The notes: generated by a model not told the origin, from the letters alone. A stretch of 64,000 bases of DNA from Gordonia soli NBRC 108243 (GCF_000334455.1 NZ_BANX01000014.1:62001-126000), one strand, 5' to 3'. Shown: positions 34,505-42,963, numbered from the stretch's first letter. Program-made: numbers and translations.

Positions 34505-35400
34505 CCGGCGAACTCGTCGTCGACGGACTGCACAAACGCTATGGCGACCTGGTTGCGCTGCGCGACATGACCTTTCATGTCTCGCCCGGCGAGATCTTCG
34601 GATTCGTCGGAAGCAACGGCGCAGGCAAGTCGACCACCATGCGCATCATCCTGGGAGTCCTGGCCGCCGACTCCGGCGAGGTCCGGTTGGGGGCGACACC
34701 CATCGACTTCGACGGTCGTCGGCGGATCGGGTACATGCCCGAGGAACGTGGGCTGTATCCGAAGATGAAAGTCGGCGATCAACTCGCCTTCCTGGCGCGT
34801 CTGCACGGGATGGACAACGCGACGGCGGCCGACGCGGTCGCCCGGTGGACGCAGCGCCTCGGCGTCGCCGAGCGGGTCGACGACAACGTCGGTGACCTGA
34901 GCCTGGGTAACCAGCAGCGTGTCCAGTTGGCCGCGGCCCTGATCCACGATCCGGCGGTCCTGGTGTTGGACGAGCCGTTCTCCGGCCTCGACCCGGTCGC
35001 GGTCGACGTCATGAGTGACGTCCTCAAAGAGAAGGCGGCCGAGGGTATCCCGGTCATCTTCTCGTCGCACCAACTCGAGTTGGTCCAGCGCCTGTGTGAT
35101 CGGGTGGGCATCATCGCCCGCGGCGAGATGAAGGCCCTGGGTCGGGTCGACGAGTTGCGCAGTCGAGGAGGCGTGACCCTCGAGGTGTCCGGGCCGTCGG
35201 CGGACAGCCGTTGGGCCGACGGATTGCCCGGCGTCACCGCGGCGACCTATGGCGAGAGCGTCACCGAACTCCGCATCGACCCCGCGGTCGCCGACGACCA
35301 GGCGATCCTGGCGGCGGCACTGCGAACAGGTCCGGTGCATCGCTTCGCCACATCCACACCGACCCTGACCGAACTGTTCCGAGAGGTGGTATCCGCATGA
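34501..35400 (+). CDS. ABC transporter ATP-binding protein, NatA-like
   Basis: A 299-aa ABC ATPase. Walker A is GSNGAGKST, the Q-loop region is GYMPEERGLYPKM, the signature is degenerate as LSLGNQQRVQLA (LSxGN rather than LSGGQ), Walker B is VLVLDEPFSGLD, and the H-loop is SSHQ. The C-terminal domain (about 215-299) is typical of DUF4162-bearing NatA/CcmA-type ATPases. The ATG overlaps the preceding stop. It energises the permease encoded next; export of Na+ or a lipophilic compound is the family expectation. Confidence 0.93.
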   Translation: MTGELVVDGLHKRYGDLVALRDMTFHVSPGEIFGFVGSNGAGKSTTMRIILGVLAADSGEVRLGATPIDFDGRRRIGYMPEERGLYPKMKVGDQLAFLARLHGMDNATAADAVARWTQRLGVAERVDDNVGDLSLGNQQRVQLAAALIHDPAVLVLDEPFSGLDPVAVDVMSDVLKEKAAEGIPVIFSSHQLELVQRLCDRVGIIARGEMKALGRVDELRSRGGVTLEVSGPSADSRWADGLPGVTAATYGESVTELRIDPAVADDQAILAAALRTGPVHRFATSTPTLTELFREVVSA

Positions 35401-36599
35401 GTTCCCCCACCGTGTCCGACAACGGCGCGTTCCGGTCCATCTGGCTGATCGCCGAACGTGAGATCGTCACCCGGGCCCGCACGAAGTCCTTTGTCATCAG
35501 CACCGCACTGCTGATGGTGGTCATCGTCGTCGGTGCGATCGTGCTGGCCGCGTTCACCGGCCGCGACGACGCCAAGAAGATCGGTGTCGTCGGTGCAGAT
35601 GCGTCGCTGTCGCAGACCATCTCGGCCGTCGGTTCCGCGACCGACACCAAGCTGGACGTGGTGACGCTGGACTCCACTGATCAGGCCCGGAGTCAGGTCA
35701 CCGCAGGCGATCTCGAGGCCGCCCTGGTGCCCGACGCCACCGCGACGTCACAGATCCTGATCAGCAAGTCCGGCGTCGACCCGACCATCGACGGAATCCT
35801 GCGGGGCGCAGTCGACCAGGTCGTCACCACCCAGGCACTCGCCGCACGCGGGGTCGATCAGTCGACCCTGCCGCGCGCCTCAATCACGGTCGAGCAGACC
35901 CAACCCGACAACCCCGACGAAGGGCAACGGATCGTGATCGCGCTGGTGGGCACCATTCTGCTGATCACCGCGATCATGATGGGCGGTTCGATGGTCGCGG
36001 TCGGTGTCGTCGAGGAGAAGACGTCTCGGGTCGTCGAGATCCTTCTCGCCACGATCAAACCGCTGCACCTGCTGTGGGGCAAGATCATCGGCATCGGCGC
36101 CATCGCACTCGCACAGGTCCTCGTGCTGGGCGGGACCGCACTCATCGCCGGCAAGGCGACCGGATTGCTCACCATTCCCGGTGCCGCACTGGGGATGTTC
36201 GCCGCGGTGATCGCCTGGTTCGTCCTCGGTTTCCTGTTCTTCGCGACGCTGTACGCGGCGACCGGCGCCCTGGTCTCCCGACAGGAAGAGCTGAGCGCGA
36301 GCTCGGCGCCGCTCACCATTCTCGCGATGGCGGTGATGTACTCGGGCATCTTCGGAATCCAGGCCCTCGACTCCACCATCGTCACCACGCTCAGCTGGAT
36401 TCCGCCGTTCAGTGCAGCGCTGATGCCGATCCGGATCGCGACCGGCGACGCATCGGCCCTGCAGATCATCGTGACCTTCGCCTTGATGATCCTCGCCTGC
36501 GCGATCGCCACCTGGACCGCTGCGCGCATCTACCAGCGCACGATCCTGCGAACCGGCAGCCGGGTCAAGTGGAGCGAGGCACTCTCGTTGAGCCGGTAG
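35397..36599 (+). CDS. ABC-2 type permease, NatB-like
   Basis: A 400-aa permease with one N-terminal helix (about 33-53), a large extracytoplasmic domain (about 55-180) and five or six C-terminal helices. EEKTSRVVEILLATIKPLHLLWGKIIG is the conserved coupling-helix segment of NatB/YhaP permeases. It is coupled to the ATPase by ATGA. Substrates of the family include Na+ and antimicrobial compounds; the regulator suggests an inducible role. Confidence 0.9.
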   Translation: MSSPTVSDNGAFRSIWLIAEREIVTRARTKSFVISTALLMVVIVVGAIVLAAFTGRDDAKKIGVVGADASLSQTISAVGSATDTKLDVVTLDSTDQARSQVTAGDLEAALVPDATATSQILISKSGVDPTIDGILRGAVDQVVTTQALAARGVDQSTLPRASITVEQTQPDNPDEGQRIVIALVGTILLITAIMMGGSMVAVGVVEEKTSRVVEILLATIKPLHLLWGKIIGIGAIALAQVLVLGGTALIAGKATGLLTIPGAALGMFAAVIAWFVLGFLFFATLYAATGALVSRQEELSASSAPLTILAMAVMYSGIFGIQALDSTIVTTLSWIPPFSAALMPIRIATGDASALQIIVTFALMILACAIATWTAARIYQRTILRTGSRVKWSEALSLSR

Positions 36600-36613
36600 C
36601 ACTCTCGCTCGCA

Positions 36614-36648
36614 CGGCCGGATGTGTCGATCGCCGACACATCCGGCCG
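36614..36648. terminator. Perfect 14-bp bidirectional terminator hairpin
   Basis: CGGCCGGATGTGTC (36614-36627) and GACACATCCGGCCG (36635-36648) pair perfectly around a seven-base loop. It separates the convergent natB-like gene and the gene ending at 36657. Confidence 0.85.
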
Positions 36649-36656
36649 AGTCGTCG

Positions 36657-37004
36657 TCAGAGCGCGGCGTTGACGGACTTCTCGACCGCGGCCGGGTCGT
36701 CGACGGTCAGCACCAGCCGGTGATACTTGCCGGTGCCGTCGAGCTCGATGACCACGTTGCGGACCGGATCGCCGACGTTCCAGAAGGATCGCTCACCGTC
36801 CCGATGAAAGGTCCCCGCGTACTTACCCGGGATCGCCAGACCCGGCGCGCGGATGCCGCGCTGCTCGCGGCGGACGCCGGTGTCGACGGTCGCTCCGCGA
36901 ACAGAACTCAACGGGATGTCGAGCTGTCGGGTGAAGCTCCACAGCTTGTCGAGGCCGCGCGGCGCGACGATCAGCCGATCCCCTTGGACGGTAACGGTGT
37001 TCAC
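36657..37004 (-). CDS. Small bacterial PH-like domain protein
   Basis: A 115-aa beta-rich protein: VTVQGDRLIVAPRGLDKLWSF, LDIPLSSVRGATVDTG, GTFHRDGERSFWNVGDP and a C-terminal helix DDPAAVEKSVNAAL. The pattern of a basal strand, a W-rich segment, an IPLSSVRG strand and a final helix suggests a PH-like fold. The protein at 41142-41513 has the same layout. It overlaps the TetR gene by four bases and is probably its regulated partner. The function is unknown. Confidence 0.7.
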   Translation of the reverse strand: MNTVTVQGDRLIVAPRGLDKLWSFTRQLDIPLSSVRGATVDTGVRREQRGIRAPGLAIPGKYAGTFHRDGERSFWNVGDPVRNVVIELDGTGKYHRLVLTVDDPAAVEKSVNAAL

Positions 37005-37354
37005 GTGGTCTCCGATCTCTCCAGTCCGGCGCGGCGCAGGAGCGCGGCACCGAGTGCACGGTCGTCGATCTGCTGAGCGGCCAGCATCGCCCCGATCTCG
37101 TCGCGCACCGTCTCGTCGTCGGGGGCGAGCTCCAGCAGCGCCACCAGCAGCAGGTCCATCGTCGATGCCGGCGATCGCAGCGCCGCGAGGAAGAGTCCCC
37201 GCTTGCTGCCGAAGGCGTTGTACAGGCTGGCACGTCGGATCTGTGTGGCCGCCAGGATCTCGTCCACCGACGCCGCGCTGTATCCCCGCGTGGTGAAGAC
37301 ATCCACGGCGGCAGCCAGAACGGTGTCGGTGTCGAATGCTCTGGGTCGGCCCAC
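37001..37354 (-). CDS. Short TetR-family regulator
   Basis: A 117-aa TetR protein, much shorter than the usual 190-220. The DNA-binding domain is complete (FDTDTVLAAAVDVFTTRGYSAASVDEILAATQIRRASLYNAFGSKRGLF), but the ligand domain is reduced to about 60 residues. The end at GLERSETT coincides with the ATGA overlap to the next gene, so this may be the natural length. A 16-bp palindrome and a TATTAT -10 lie just before the ATG. Confidence 0.82.
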   Translation of the reverse strand: MGRPRAFDTDTVLAAAVDVFTTRGYSAASVDEILAATQIRRASLYNAFGSKRGLFLAALRSPASTMDLLLVALLELAPDDETVRDEIGAMLAAQQIDDRALGAALLRRAGLERSETT

Positions 37355-37361
37355 GAACCCA

Positions 37362-37381
37362 TAATAGACCGAACAGTCAAA
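37362..37381 (-). promoter_or_regulatory. Promoter and TetR operator of the short tetR gene
   Basis: On the minus strand TATTAT (complement of 37362-37367) ends eight bases from the ATG at 37354, predicting a leaderless mRNA. Overlapping it is TAGACCGAACAGTCAA (37366-37381), an imperfect palindrome of the TTGACNGTTCGGTCTA type often bound by small TetR proteins. Confidence 0.6.
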
Positions 37382-37461
37382 AACTGTCGAGTGCGGCCCT
37401 CAGCGCGGTGTCAGCGGGAGGCCGCGTCGATCATCGTCGCGGCGCCCCGCTCGTGCCGCAC

Positions 37462-38067
37462 TCAGGACGCTGCGTGATCCACCTTGGCGAGGAATCGTCG
37501 GAAGTGCCGATCGAAGCGTGTCGCACTTTCCGCGAGGATTTCATCAACAGGCCACCAACGGACAGAATCGAACTCACTCGGATCGTGGGTCACTTCGATT
37601 CCTCGGTTCAGCTCGATTGTGTACCAGAGGCTGACATCGACGTGCGCCCCCACTGAATCGACCGACGTGACCGTGATGAAGACCGGATCAGCCGCAACGC
37701 ACCGAGACGCCAGTTCCGGATCGATCGCCAACTCCTCCACGATCTCCCGTACTGCGGCATCGCGTGGGCGCTCGCCAGGCTCGACGTGACCACCGGTCGG
37801 CAGCCAGAGGCCAGCCTTTCGATGCTGCCCCAGGAGGGTCGACCCGTCGAACGGATCGATAGCGACGATGTATGCCACCAGATGCTTAGGAGGCGTTGCA
37901 GGCCGTTCCCGCCGCACGAGGTCGCCCGTGGATCGAATCCACGCAGCGACATCCTCCATGTGCGCCTGTTCGAGCTCATCATGCGGCCGCAGTCGCGAGA
38001 CGATTCGATTCAGGAGCGCGCCGAGATCCATCGGGACACCATGACAGGCTCCACCGACATCGTTCAC
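37462..38067 (-). CDS. Nudix hydrolase
   Basis: A 201-aa Nudix protein that hydrolyses a nucleoside-diphosphate-linked substrate. The Nudix box is complete: GGHVEPGERPRDAAVREIVEELAID (GX5EX7REUXEEXGU pattern apart from the final Gly). An N-terminal helical extension (about 1-60) precedes the domain. The GTG at 38067 overlaps the aldo-keto reductase stop (GTGA), supporting that start; an ATG at 38031 is the alternative. The substrate is not identifiable. Confidence 0.87.
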   Translation of the reverse strand: MNDVGGACHGVPMDLGALLNRIVSRLRPHDELEQAHMEDVAAWIRSTGDLVRRERPATPPKHLVAYIVAIDPFDGSTLLGQHRKAGLWLPTGGHVEPGERPRDAAVREIVEELAIDPELASRCVAADPVFITVTSVDSVGAHVDVSLWYTIELNRGIEVTHDPSEFDSVRWWPVDEILAESATRFDRHFRRFLAKVDHAAS

Positions 38068-39098
38068 ACCGCAGGCGGATTCAACCGGGCAAAAGCCTCC
38101 TGCCGACGATACGGGAAGTGCGGGTACGGGACCTCGGTCGCGGAGACGTCGTCGAGTCGCCGGATCTGGTCGTCATCGAGTCGCCATCCTGCCGCGGACA
38201 GGTTGTCGCGCAGCTGTTCTTCGGTTCGGGCGCCGATGATGACCCCGGCGACCGTCGGACGAGATGACACCCAGTTCAGTGCGACCTGCGCGACCGTGCG
38301 GCCGGCCTCCTCCGCGATCTCGGTCAGCACGTCGACGATCGCGTACAACCGCTCGGCGTCCACCGGCGGCCCCGCATCCGCGGTCACATGCAGCCTGCTG
38401 GTCTCGGGCAGCGGCACGCCCCGTCGGATGCGACCGGTCAGCCGCCCCCATCCGAGCGGGCTCCACACCAATGCCCCCACACCTTCGGCGAGCCCGAGCG
38501 GCATGAGATCCCACTCGTAGTCGCGTCCGATCAGCGAGTAGTAGACCTGGTGTGCGACATGACGGACGCGATGTCTACGGTCGGCGGCGGCGAGTTCGCC
38601 CATGAGCTGCCACCCGGCGAAGTTCGAGACCCCGGTGTAACGGATCTTGCCGACGCGGACCAAATCGTCCAGGGTGTCGACGACCTCGTCGAACGGAGTC
38701 AACGCATCGAAACCGTGCAGCTGGAAGAGGTCGATGCGGTCCGTGTCCAGGCGACGGAGCGCGGCATCCACCACCCGATGCAGACGCGCCCGAGACGTGC
38801 CGATGTCCCGAGGCCCGTCGCCGGTCGGCAGCGCCGCCTTGGTCGAGATCACGACGTCGTCGCGGCGGCCGCGGAGTGCGGCTCCGAGCACCTGTTCAGA
38901 GGCCCCGTCGGAGTAGACGTCGGCGGTGTCGAACAGGGTGACACCTGCCTCGAGGCAGATGTCGATCATCCGTCTCGCCTCGTCGACGTCCGTGGCGCCC
39001 CACGCGCCGAAGAACCTTCCGCGACCACCGAAAGTGGCTGCGCCGAAGCCGAGTTCGGACACCACCAACCCTGATGTGCCAACCGTGCGATATTCCAT
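38064..39098 (-). CDS. Aldo/keto reductase
   Basis: A 344-aa NADPH-dependent AKR with the tetrad Asp and Tyr in DTADVYSDGASE, Lys in VISTKAAL and His in FQLHGFD. The cofactor-binding C-terminal part includes GARTEEQLRDNLSA. It reduces aldehydes or ketones; the substrate is unknown. AAGGAG is positioned well before the ATG at 39098. It diverges from a TetR gene across a palindromic gap and is likely its target. Confidence 0.92.
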   Translation of the reverse strand: MEYRTVGTSGLVVSELGFGAATFGGRGRFFGAWGATDVDEARRMIDICLEAGVTLFDTADVYSDGASEQVLGAALRGRRDDVVISTKAALPTGDGPRDIGTSRARLHRVVDAALRRLDTDRIDLFQLHGFDALTPFDEVVDTLDDLVRVGKIRYTGVSNFAGWQLMGELAAADRRHRVRHVAHQVYYSLIGRDYEWDLMPLGLAEGVGALVWSPLGWGRLTGRIRRGVPLPETSRLHVTADAGPPVDAERLYAIVDVLTEIAEEAGRTVAQVALNWVSSRPTVAGVIIGARTEEQLRDNLSAAGWRLDDDQIRRLDDVSATEVPYPHFPYRRQEAFARLNPPAV

Positions 39099-39128
39099 CG
39101 ATACTCCTTAACGGGTCTGTGTTCCTGT

Positions 39129-39164
39129 TAGTACCATAACCCATTCGGGTCATTAATGGAACTA
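39129..39164. promoter_or_regulatory. Operator candidate between aldo/keto reductase and tetR
   Basis: An imperfect palindrome has arms TAGTACCAT and ATGGAACTA (eight of nine pairs) around 18 bases. An inner ACCC-N4-GGGT palindrome lies within it. The gap is otherwise AT-rich and contains the promoters of both divergent genes. Confidence 0.45.
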
Positions 39165-39203
39165 CGATTCCTTTAGCGATCGGGTCCGCGTACCATCGGC
39201 GGT

Positions 39204-39809
39204 GTGCCCAGCACCCCCAACACCCGGCCCGGCGGACGGACCGCCGCGGTGCGCGCCGCCGTTCTGGACGCCACCGAGAACGCGCTGATCGAGGACGGAT
39301 TCGCCGGGATGGACCTACCTGCCATCGCACGAGCCGCCGGGGTCGGCAAGACGACGGTGTACCGACGGTGGGGCACTCCCCAGGTCCTCGTCGCCGACCT
39401 GCTCGACCAGATGGCCGGCCAATCGGTGCCCGCCACCCGTACCGGCGACCTCCTCGCCGACCTACAGGCCAACGCCGAGCTGGTCGTGGACACGCTCGCC
39501 GACCCACGCCAAGGTCGTCTGTTCGCCGCGCTGATCGCAGCGGCCACACACGATCGCAGCACGCGAGCAGCGCTGGACGACTTCTATCGCACACGTGTCG
39601 ACGAGTGGTCGCAGTGTCTGGCCGATGCGGTCGACCGCGGCGACGCCCCCACCGACACCGACGCAGCGGAAGTCATCCGCCATCTGTCCGCCCCGCTCTA
39701 CTACCGGTTTCTCACCACGTCGTCGGCGCCGACCCGGGCTGACGCCCAACGATCGGTGCGCGCCACCGTCGCAGCGCTGCGGGCGGGGGTCTTCGCCGAC
39801 TCCGGGTGA
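39204..39809 (+). CDS. TetR-family transcriptional regulator
   Basis: A 201-aa TetR protein with HTH domain AAVRAAVLDATENALIEDGFAGMDLPAIARAAGVGKTTVYRRWGTPQVL and a C-terminal domain of the TetR_C_16/AcrR type (LFAALIAAATHDRSTRAALDDFYRTRVDEW). The start is GTG at 39204 with a poor Shine-Dalgarno sequence. It diverges from the aldo/keto reductase, its likely target. Confidence 0.9.
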   Translation: MPSTPNTRPGGRTAAVRAAVLDATENALIEDGFAGMDLPAIARAAGVGKTTVYRRWGTPQVLVADLLDQMAGQSVPATRTGDLLADLQANAELVVDTLADPRQGRLFAALIAAATHDRSTRAALDDFYRTRVDEWSQCLADAVDRGDAPTDTDAAEVIRHLSAPLYYRFLTTSSAPTRADAQRSVRATVAALRAGVFADSG

Positions 39810-39821
39810 CGGCCCGCACCG

Positions 39822-40402
39822 TTGCCGTTCCCTGTCCGCGGAAACCGTTTGCGACCGTCGACGGACTCGACCGCGACGGCCGTCCGTGCGCTCACGATCG
39901 CGGGCGCCCCGGCCGTCGGAAAGTCGACCGCTGCCTGGGAACTCCTGCGAAGTAGTTGGTCCGACGATCGAGTGACGGTATTCGTCGATGTCGAGCAACT
40001 CGCATGTCATGCACCGGTGACCGATCCGGCCATGAACCGGGGGCACTGTGCCGCACCATCATCGACGGATACGTCGCGGCCGGCGCGGACGAGGTGGTGA
40101 TGGTGATCCGCGGGCCGGACTCGGCTGTGGCAGACCACGCCGATTCGGTACGAATCCTCCTCGATGCCTCCGACGGCACACTGCGCGACCGGATTCGCCT
40201 GCGAGTCGCCGGCAGCCCCGCCCGCCTTCCCGGCGACGCACTCGTCGGCGCGTCACAGTCCGAGCATGACCGCCTCACCGACGTCTCGACGGCCGCCGCC
40301 GCGTCGCTCCATGCCTCACAGTGGGGCGCGATCATAGACATGACGGATCAGATGATGTCCGAGACGGCACACGCCGTGGGAGTCGCGGCCGACGGTCGGT
40401 GA
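39822..40402 (+). pseudogene. P-loop kinase/ATPase-like gene broken by a frameshift
   Basis: Two overlapping frames together encode one protein. The first (from a TTG at 39822) has Walker A GAPAVGKST, then FVDVEQLACHAPVTDPAMNRG, and then loses sense. The second continues ALCRTIIDGYVAAGADEVVMVIRGPDSAVADHADSVRILLDASDGTLRDRIRLR to 40402. The switch occurs at the G5 run 40039-40043; one additional G would restore a single frame. Either a sequencing error or a recent mutation is possible. The type resembles AAA/kinase-like nucleotide-binding proteins. Confidence 0.75.
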
Positions 40403-40463
40403 CGAGCGACGAGCGACGAGCGACGAGCGACGAGCGACGAGCGACGAGCGACGAGCGACGAGC
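40401..40463. repeat. Nine perfect copies of a 7-bp repeat
   Basis: GACGAGC is repeated nine times without interruption. It overlaps the end of the broken P-loop gene and ends 69 bases before the ArsR-like gene. Seven is not a multiple of three, so copy number change would shift frames or alter promoter spacing. Confidence 0.95.
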
Positions 40464-40532
40464 GAGTGTCGGATCATTGCTTTCCCCTACCCTGGAGAGA
40501 CAACTGACGATGCTGGAGAGGATGGTCGCAAC

Positions 40533-41063
40533 ATGGGTTCACATGCGGACGACATCCGCGCAGACGTCCTCCACCATCCGGTTCGCTGGCGTATCGCGCA
40601 GACATTGATCGGTCGCGAGTTGACGACCGCCCAGGTGTCGGAGCAACTCGACGACATCTCGCATGCGACGCTCTATCGACAAGTCGCCATCCTGATCGAC
40701 GCCGGGCTGGTCGAAGTGGTCTCCGAACGGCCCAACCGTGGTGGCGTCGAACGCACTCTACGTCTCGCGACGCCGGGCACCGACGATCGCGGCGGCACCG
40801 TGACCGACGAGCAGGTACGAACCTACTTCACCGTCTTCATCGCCGGACTCAGCGGTGACCTCGACCGCTATCTCAGTCAGCCGCAGATCGACCCCGTCGC
40901 CGACCACGTCTCGTTCCGGCAGGCGGCTTTGTGGCTCTCGGATACCGAGCGTGCAGAATTCGCTGCCGCCCTGGAGAAGTTCTTCGCTCCATTTCTTGAC
41001 CGGCCGGCGGCGCCCGGGCGACGCCGGCACGTCCTGTCGACCGTGTTCCTTCCGGACACCTGA
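40533..41063 (+). CDS. ArsR-like winged-helix regulator
   Basis: A 176-aa protein with an N-terminal HTH_20/ArsR-like domain: DIRADVLHHPVRWRIAQTLIGRELTTAQVSEQLDDISHATLYRQVAILIDAGLVEVVSERPNRGGVERTLRL. The C-terminal half (about 85-176) is helical and may bind a ligand or dimerise. No metal-binding cysteine pair is visible, so it is unlikely to be a metal sensor. GAGAGG lies upstream of the ATG. Confidence 0.85.
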   Translation: MGSHADDIRADVLHHPVRWRIAQTLIGRELTTAQVSEQLDDISHATLYRQVAILIDAGLVEVVSERPNRGGVERTLRLATPGTDDRGGTVTDEQVRTYFTVFIAGLSGDLDRYLSQPQIDPVADHVSFRQAALWLSDTERAEFAAALEKFFAPFLDRPAAPGRRRHVLSTVFLPDT

Positions 41064-41141
41064 CACCCTGGGCTTCGACCTAGGACCGAGACAGGGCCGG
41101 CACGGTAGCAACTCGAATCTCCGCGCCGCAGCCGACTCCCG

Positions 41142-41513
41142 TCAGCCCCCGCTCGTGAGTGCATCGACCACCTGCTGCGCGCGTGGAGTGCTGATGATCA
41201 ATTCGTCGTAACCGATCTTCTTGGCCGCCTCGTCATTGAGCGTGAGACGCACGGCCGGGATCCGGCGCTGCACGCTGAGATATCGACTCTTCGACGTACC
41301 CAATCCCCACCGACCGATCTTCACGACACCGGTGACGACCAGTCCAGCGCGCCCTCCTGGCGCCACGGAGTAGCGCGTCGGGTGCACCACCCGCTCGACG
41401 CCGTCGAGATCGGATCTCGAGAGGATGAACTGCTCTCGACCACCGGCAAAGAACTTCTCCCACCATCGCAACTCGACACGGACTCGTCCGTTCGCTGTGT
41501 CGATCGAGGCCAT
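41142..41513 (-). CDS. Small PH-like protein, relative of the 36657-37004 product
   Basis: A 123-aa beta-rich protein: GRVRVELRWWEKFFAGGREQFILSRSDLDGVERVVHP, GRWGLGTSKSRYLSVQRRIPAVRLTL and final helix STPRAQQVVDALTSGG. Layout and length match the protein encoded at 36657-37004. AAGGAG is six bases before the ATG at 41513. Two palindromes lie upstream. The ArsR-like gene is convergent with it. Confidence 0.75.
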   Translation of the reverse strand: MASIDTANGRVRVELRWWEKFFAGGREQFILSRSDLDGVERVVHPTRYSVAPGGRAGLVVTGVVKIGRWGLGTSKSRYLSVQRRIPAVRLTLNDEAAKKIGYDELIISTPRAQQVVDALTSGG

Positions 41514-41532
41514 CGCTAGCTCCTTCCACTGA

Positions 41533-41554
41533 TTGATATCAATAATGATATCAA
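41533..41554. promoter_or_regulatory. Tandem TTGATATCAA operator
   Basis: TTGATATCAA at 41533-41542 and ATGATATCAA at 41545-41554 are two palindromic 10-mers with centres 12 bp apart, 20 bases upstream of the ATG at 41513. They are unusual in such GC-rich DNA. A dimeric winged-helix regulator is expected; the ArsR-like protein next door is a candidate. Confidence 0.65.
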
Positions 41555-41661
41555 TTGAACCGGTGCGAGCCAAGCAAATTCGTTGTGAACGATTCGACGC
41601 CGGCCGTCAGTGGCTCATCGGGCACACCTGGGAAGACTTCGCGTGATCGGCCTCGCCGCTG

Positions 41662-42963
41662 TCAGATCTCGCCGAACCGGCGGAGCGCTTCCTCGCGTTC
41701 GGCCTTGTGATCGACGATCGGCTCCGGGTAGTCGTCGGTGCCGGCTTCGGGAACCCAGCGGCGCACGTACTCCCCGTCGGGGTCGAACTTGCTCTCCTGC
41801 GTGGTCGGGTTGAACACCCGGAAGTACGGCGCCGCATCGGTTCCCGTGCCGGCAGCCCACTGCCAACCATGCTGGTTGCTGGCCATGTCGCCGTCCATCA
41901 GCTGATCGAGGAACCACTCCGCACCCCACCACCACGGCAGGTGGAGGTCTTTGACGAGAAAGGAAGCGGTGATCATGCGGACCCGGTTGTGCATGAAGCC
42001 GGTCTCACTCAACTGCCGCATACCGGCGTCCACGATCGGGAAGCCGGTTCGTCCGGCCTTCCACGCGTCGAAGCGCTCGTAGGCCTTCTTGTCGGTGTCG
42101 AGATCGATGTCGTCGAACTGCGAATTCCAGTTGCGCCAAGCACTTTCGGGCCAGTGGAACAACACGTCGGCGTAGAAGTCGCGGAACGCCAACTCCCGCA
42201 GGTAGGCCTGCGCCCCTTTTCCGCGGCCGAGATCGGCGGCGAGAGTGCGGGGATGGATGTTGCCGTACTTCAGGTAAGGGGACATCCGACTCGTCACGTC
42301 GTTGTCGGGCCGGTTGCGGTCGTCGTCGTATCCGGCGAGGTCGTGTTCGACGAACTCGGCCCACCGCTCCTGCGCGGCCCGCTCACCCGCCGCCAGCGAC
42401 AACTCGACCGGGGCAGCCGGGATCCGAATTCTTCCCGACTTCGTGATCTCCTTCGGGTCGAGAAGATCCGACGTGGTGATCGTCGACGATGCGGGCTTGC
42501 GCCAACCGTGCTCGGCCCATCGACGGTGAAACGGCGTGAAGACCTTGTACGGTTCGCCGTCGGACTTGGTGACCCGCCCAGGAGAGACGAGATAGGGCGA
42601 ACCCTCGGCTTCGAACGGAGTGTCTCCCAACGCATCCACGACGGCTGCGTCGCGCCGGCGGCCGAACGGCGAGTAATCCTCGCTCGCATGGACCGAGGTC
42701 GCGTCGACGGCATCGACCAGGCGTGGGATCTCGACATCCGGGCGTCCGCGGACCACGAGCAGCCGTCCCGAGAGTTGCTCGTCCAGATCACGCAGGGAGT
42801 CGAAGAGAAAGCTCAGTCGCCGATCACCAGAGGACTTCTCGAGCCTCGGGTCGACGACAAAGCAGACCAGGACCTGCTCGGCCGCCTCCTGCGCTGCGAT
42901 GAGCGGAGGGAGGTCGGCCAGGCGCAGGTCCCGGCGTAGCCAGAGGAGGGCGGTGGAAGTCGT
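41662..42963 (-). CDS. phr: Deoxyribodipyrimidine photolyase without an ordinary start codon
   Basis: A class I CPD photolyase of 433 codons that repairs UV dimers using FAD and light. The N-terminal antenna-domain start TALLWLRRDLRLADLPPL is intact. FAD-domain motifs are KYGNIHPRTL, FRDFYADVLF, AGMRQLSETGFMHNRVRMITASFLVKDL and DGDMASNQHGWQW. The frame follows the FKBP stop TAA directly with ACG ACT TCC ACC (TSTALLW). No ATG, GTG or TTG occurs before the conserved region; the next is a GTG near 42756, which would delete the antenna domain. ACG may act as a rare start, or the ATG was lost by mutation. Confidence 0.85.
   Translation of the reverse strand, partial: TTSTALLWLRRDLRLADLPPLIAAQEAAEQVLVCFVVDPRLEKSSGDRRLSFLFDSLRDLDEQLSGRLLVVRGRPDVEIPRLVDAVDATSVHASEDYSPFGRRRDAAVVDALGDTPFEAEGSPYLVSPGRVTKSDGEPYKVFTPFHRRWAEHGWRKPASSTITTSDLLDPKEITKSGRIRIPAAPVELSLAAGERAAQERWAEFVEHDLAGYDDDRNRPDNDVTSRMSPYLKYGNIHPRTLAADLGRGKGAQAYLRELAFRDFYADVLFHWPESAWRNWNSQFDDIDLDTDKKAYERFDAWKAGRTGFPIVDAGMRQLSETGFMHNRVRMITASFLVKDLHLPWWWGAEWFLDQLMDGDMASNQHGWQWAAGTGTDAAPYFRVFNPTTQESKFDPDGEYVRRWVPEAGTDDYPEPIVDHKAEREEALRRFGEI

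Noticed and set aside
39822..40100. The first P-loop frame as a complete 92-aa protein
   Set aside because: Its last 20 residues lose all kinase-like character exactly at the G run, while the other frame continues it.
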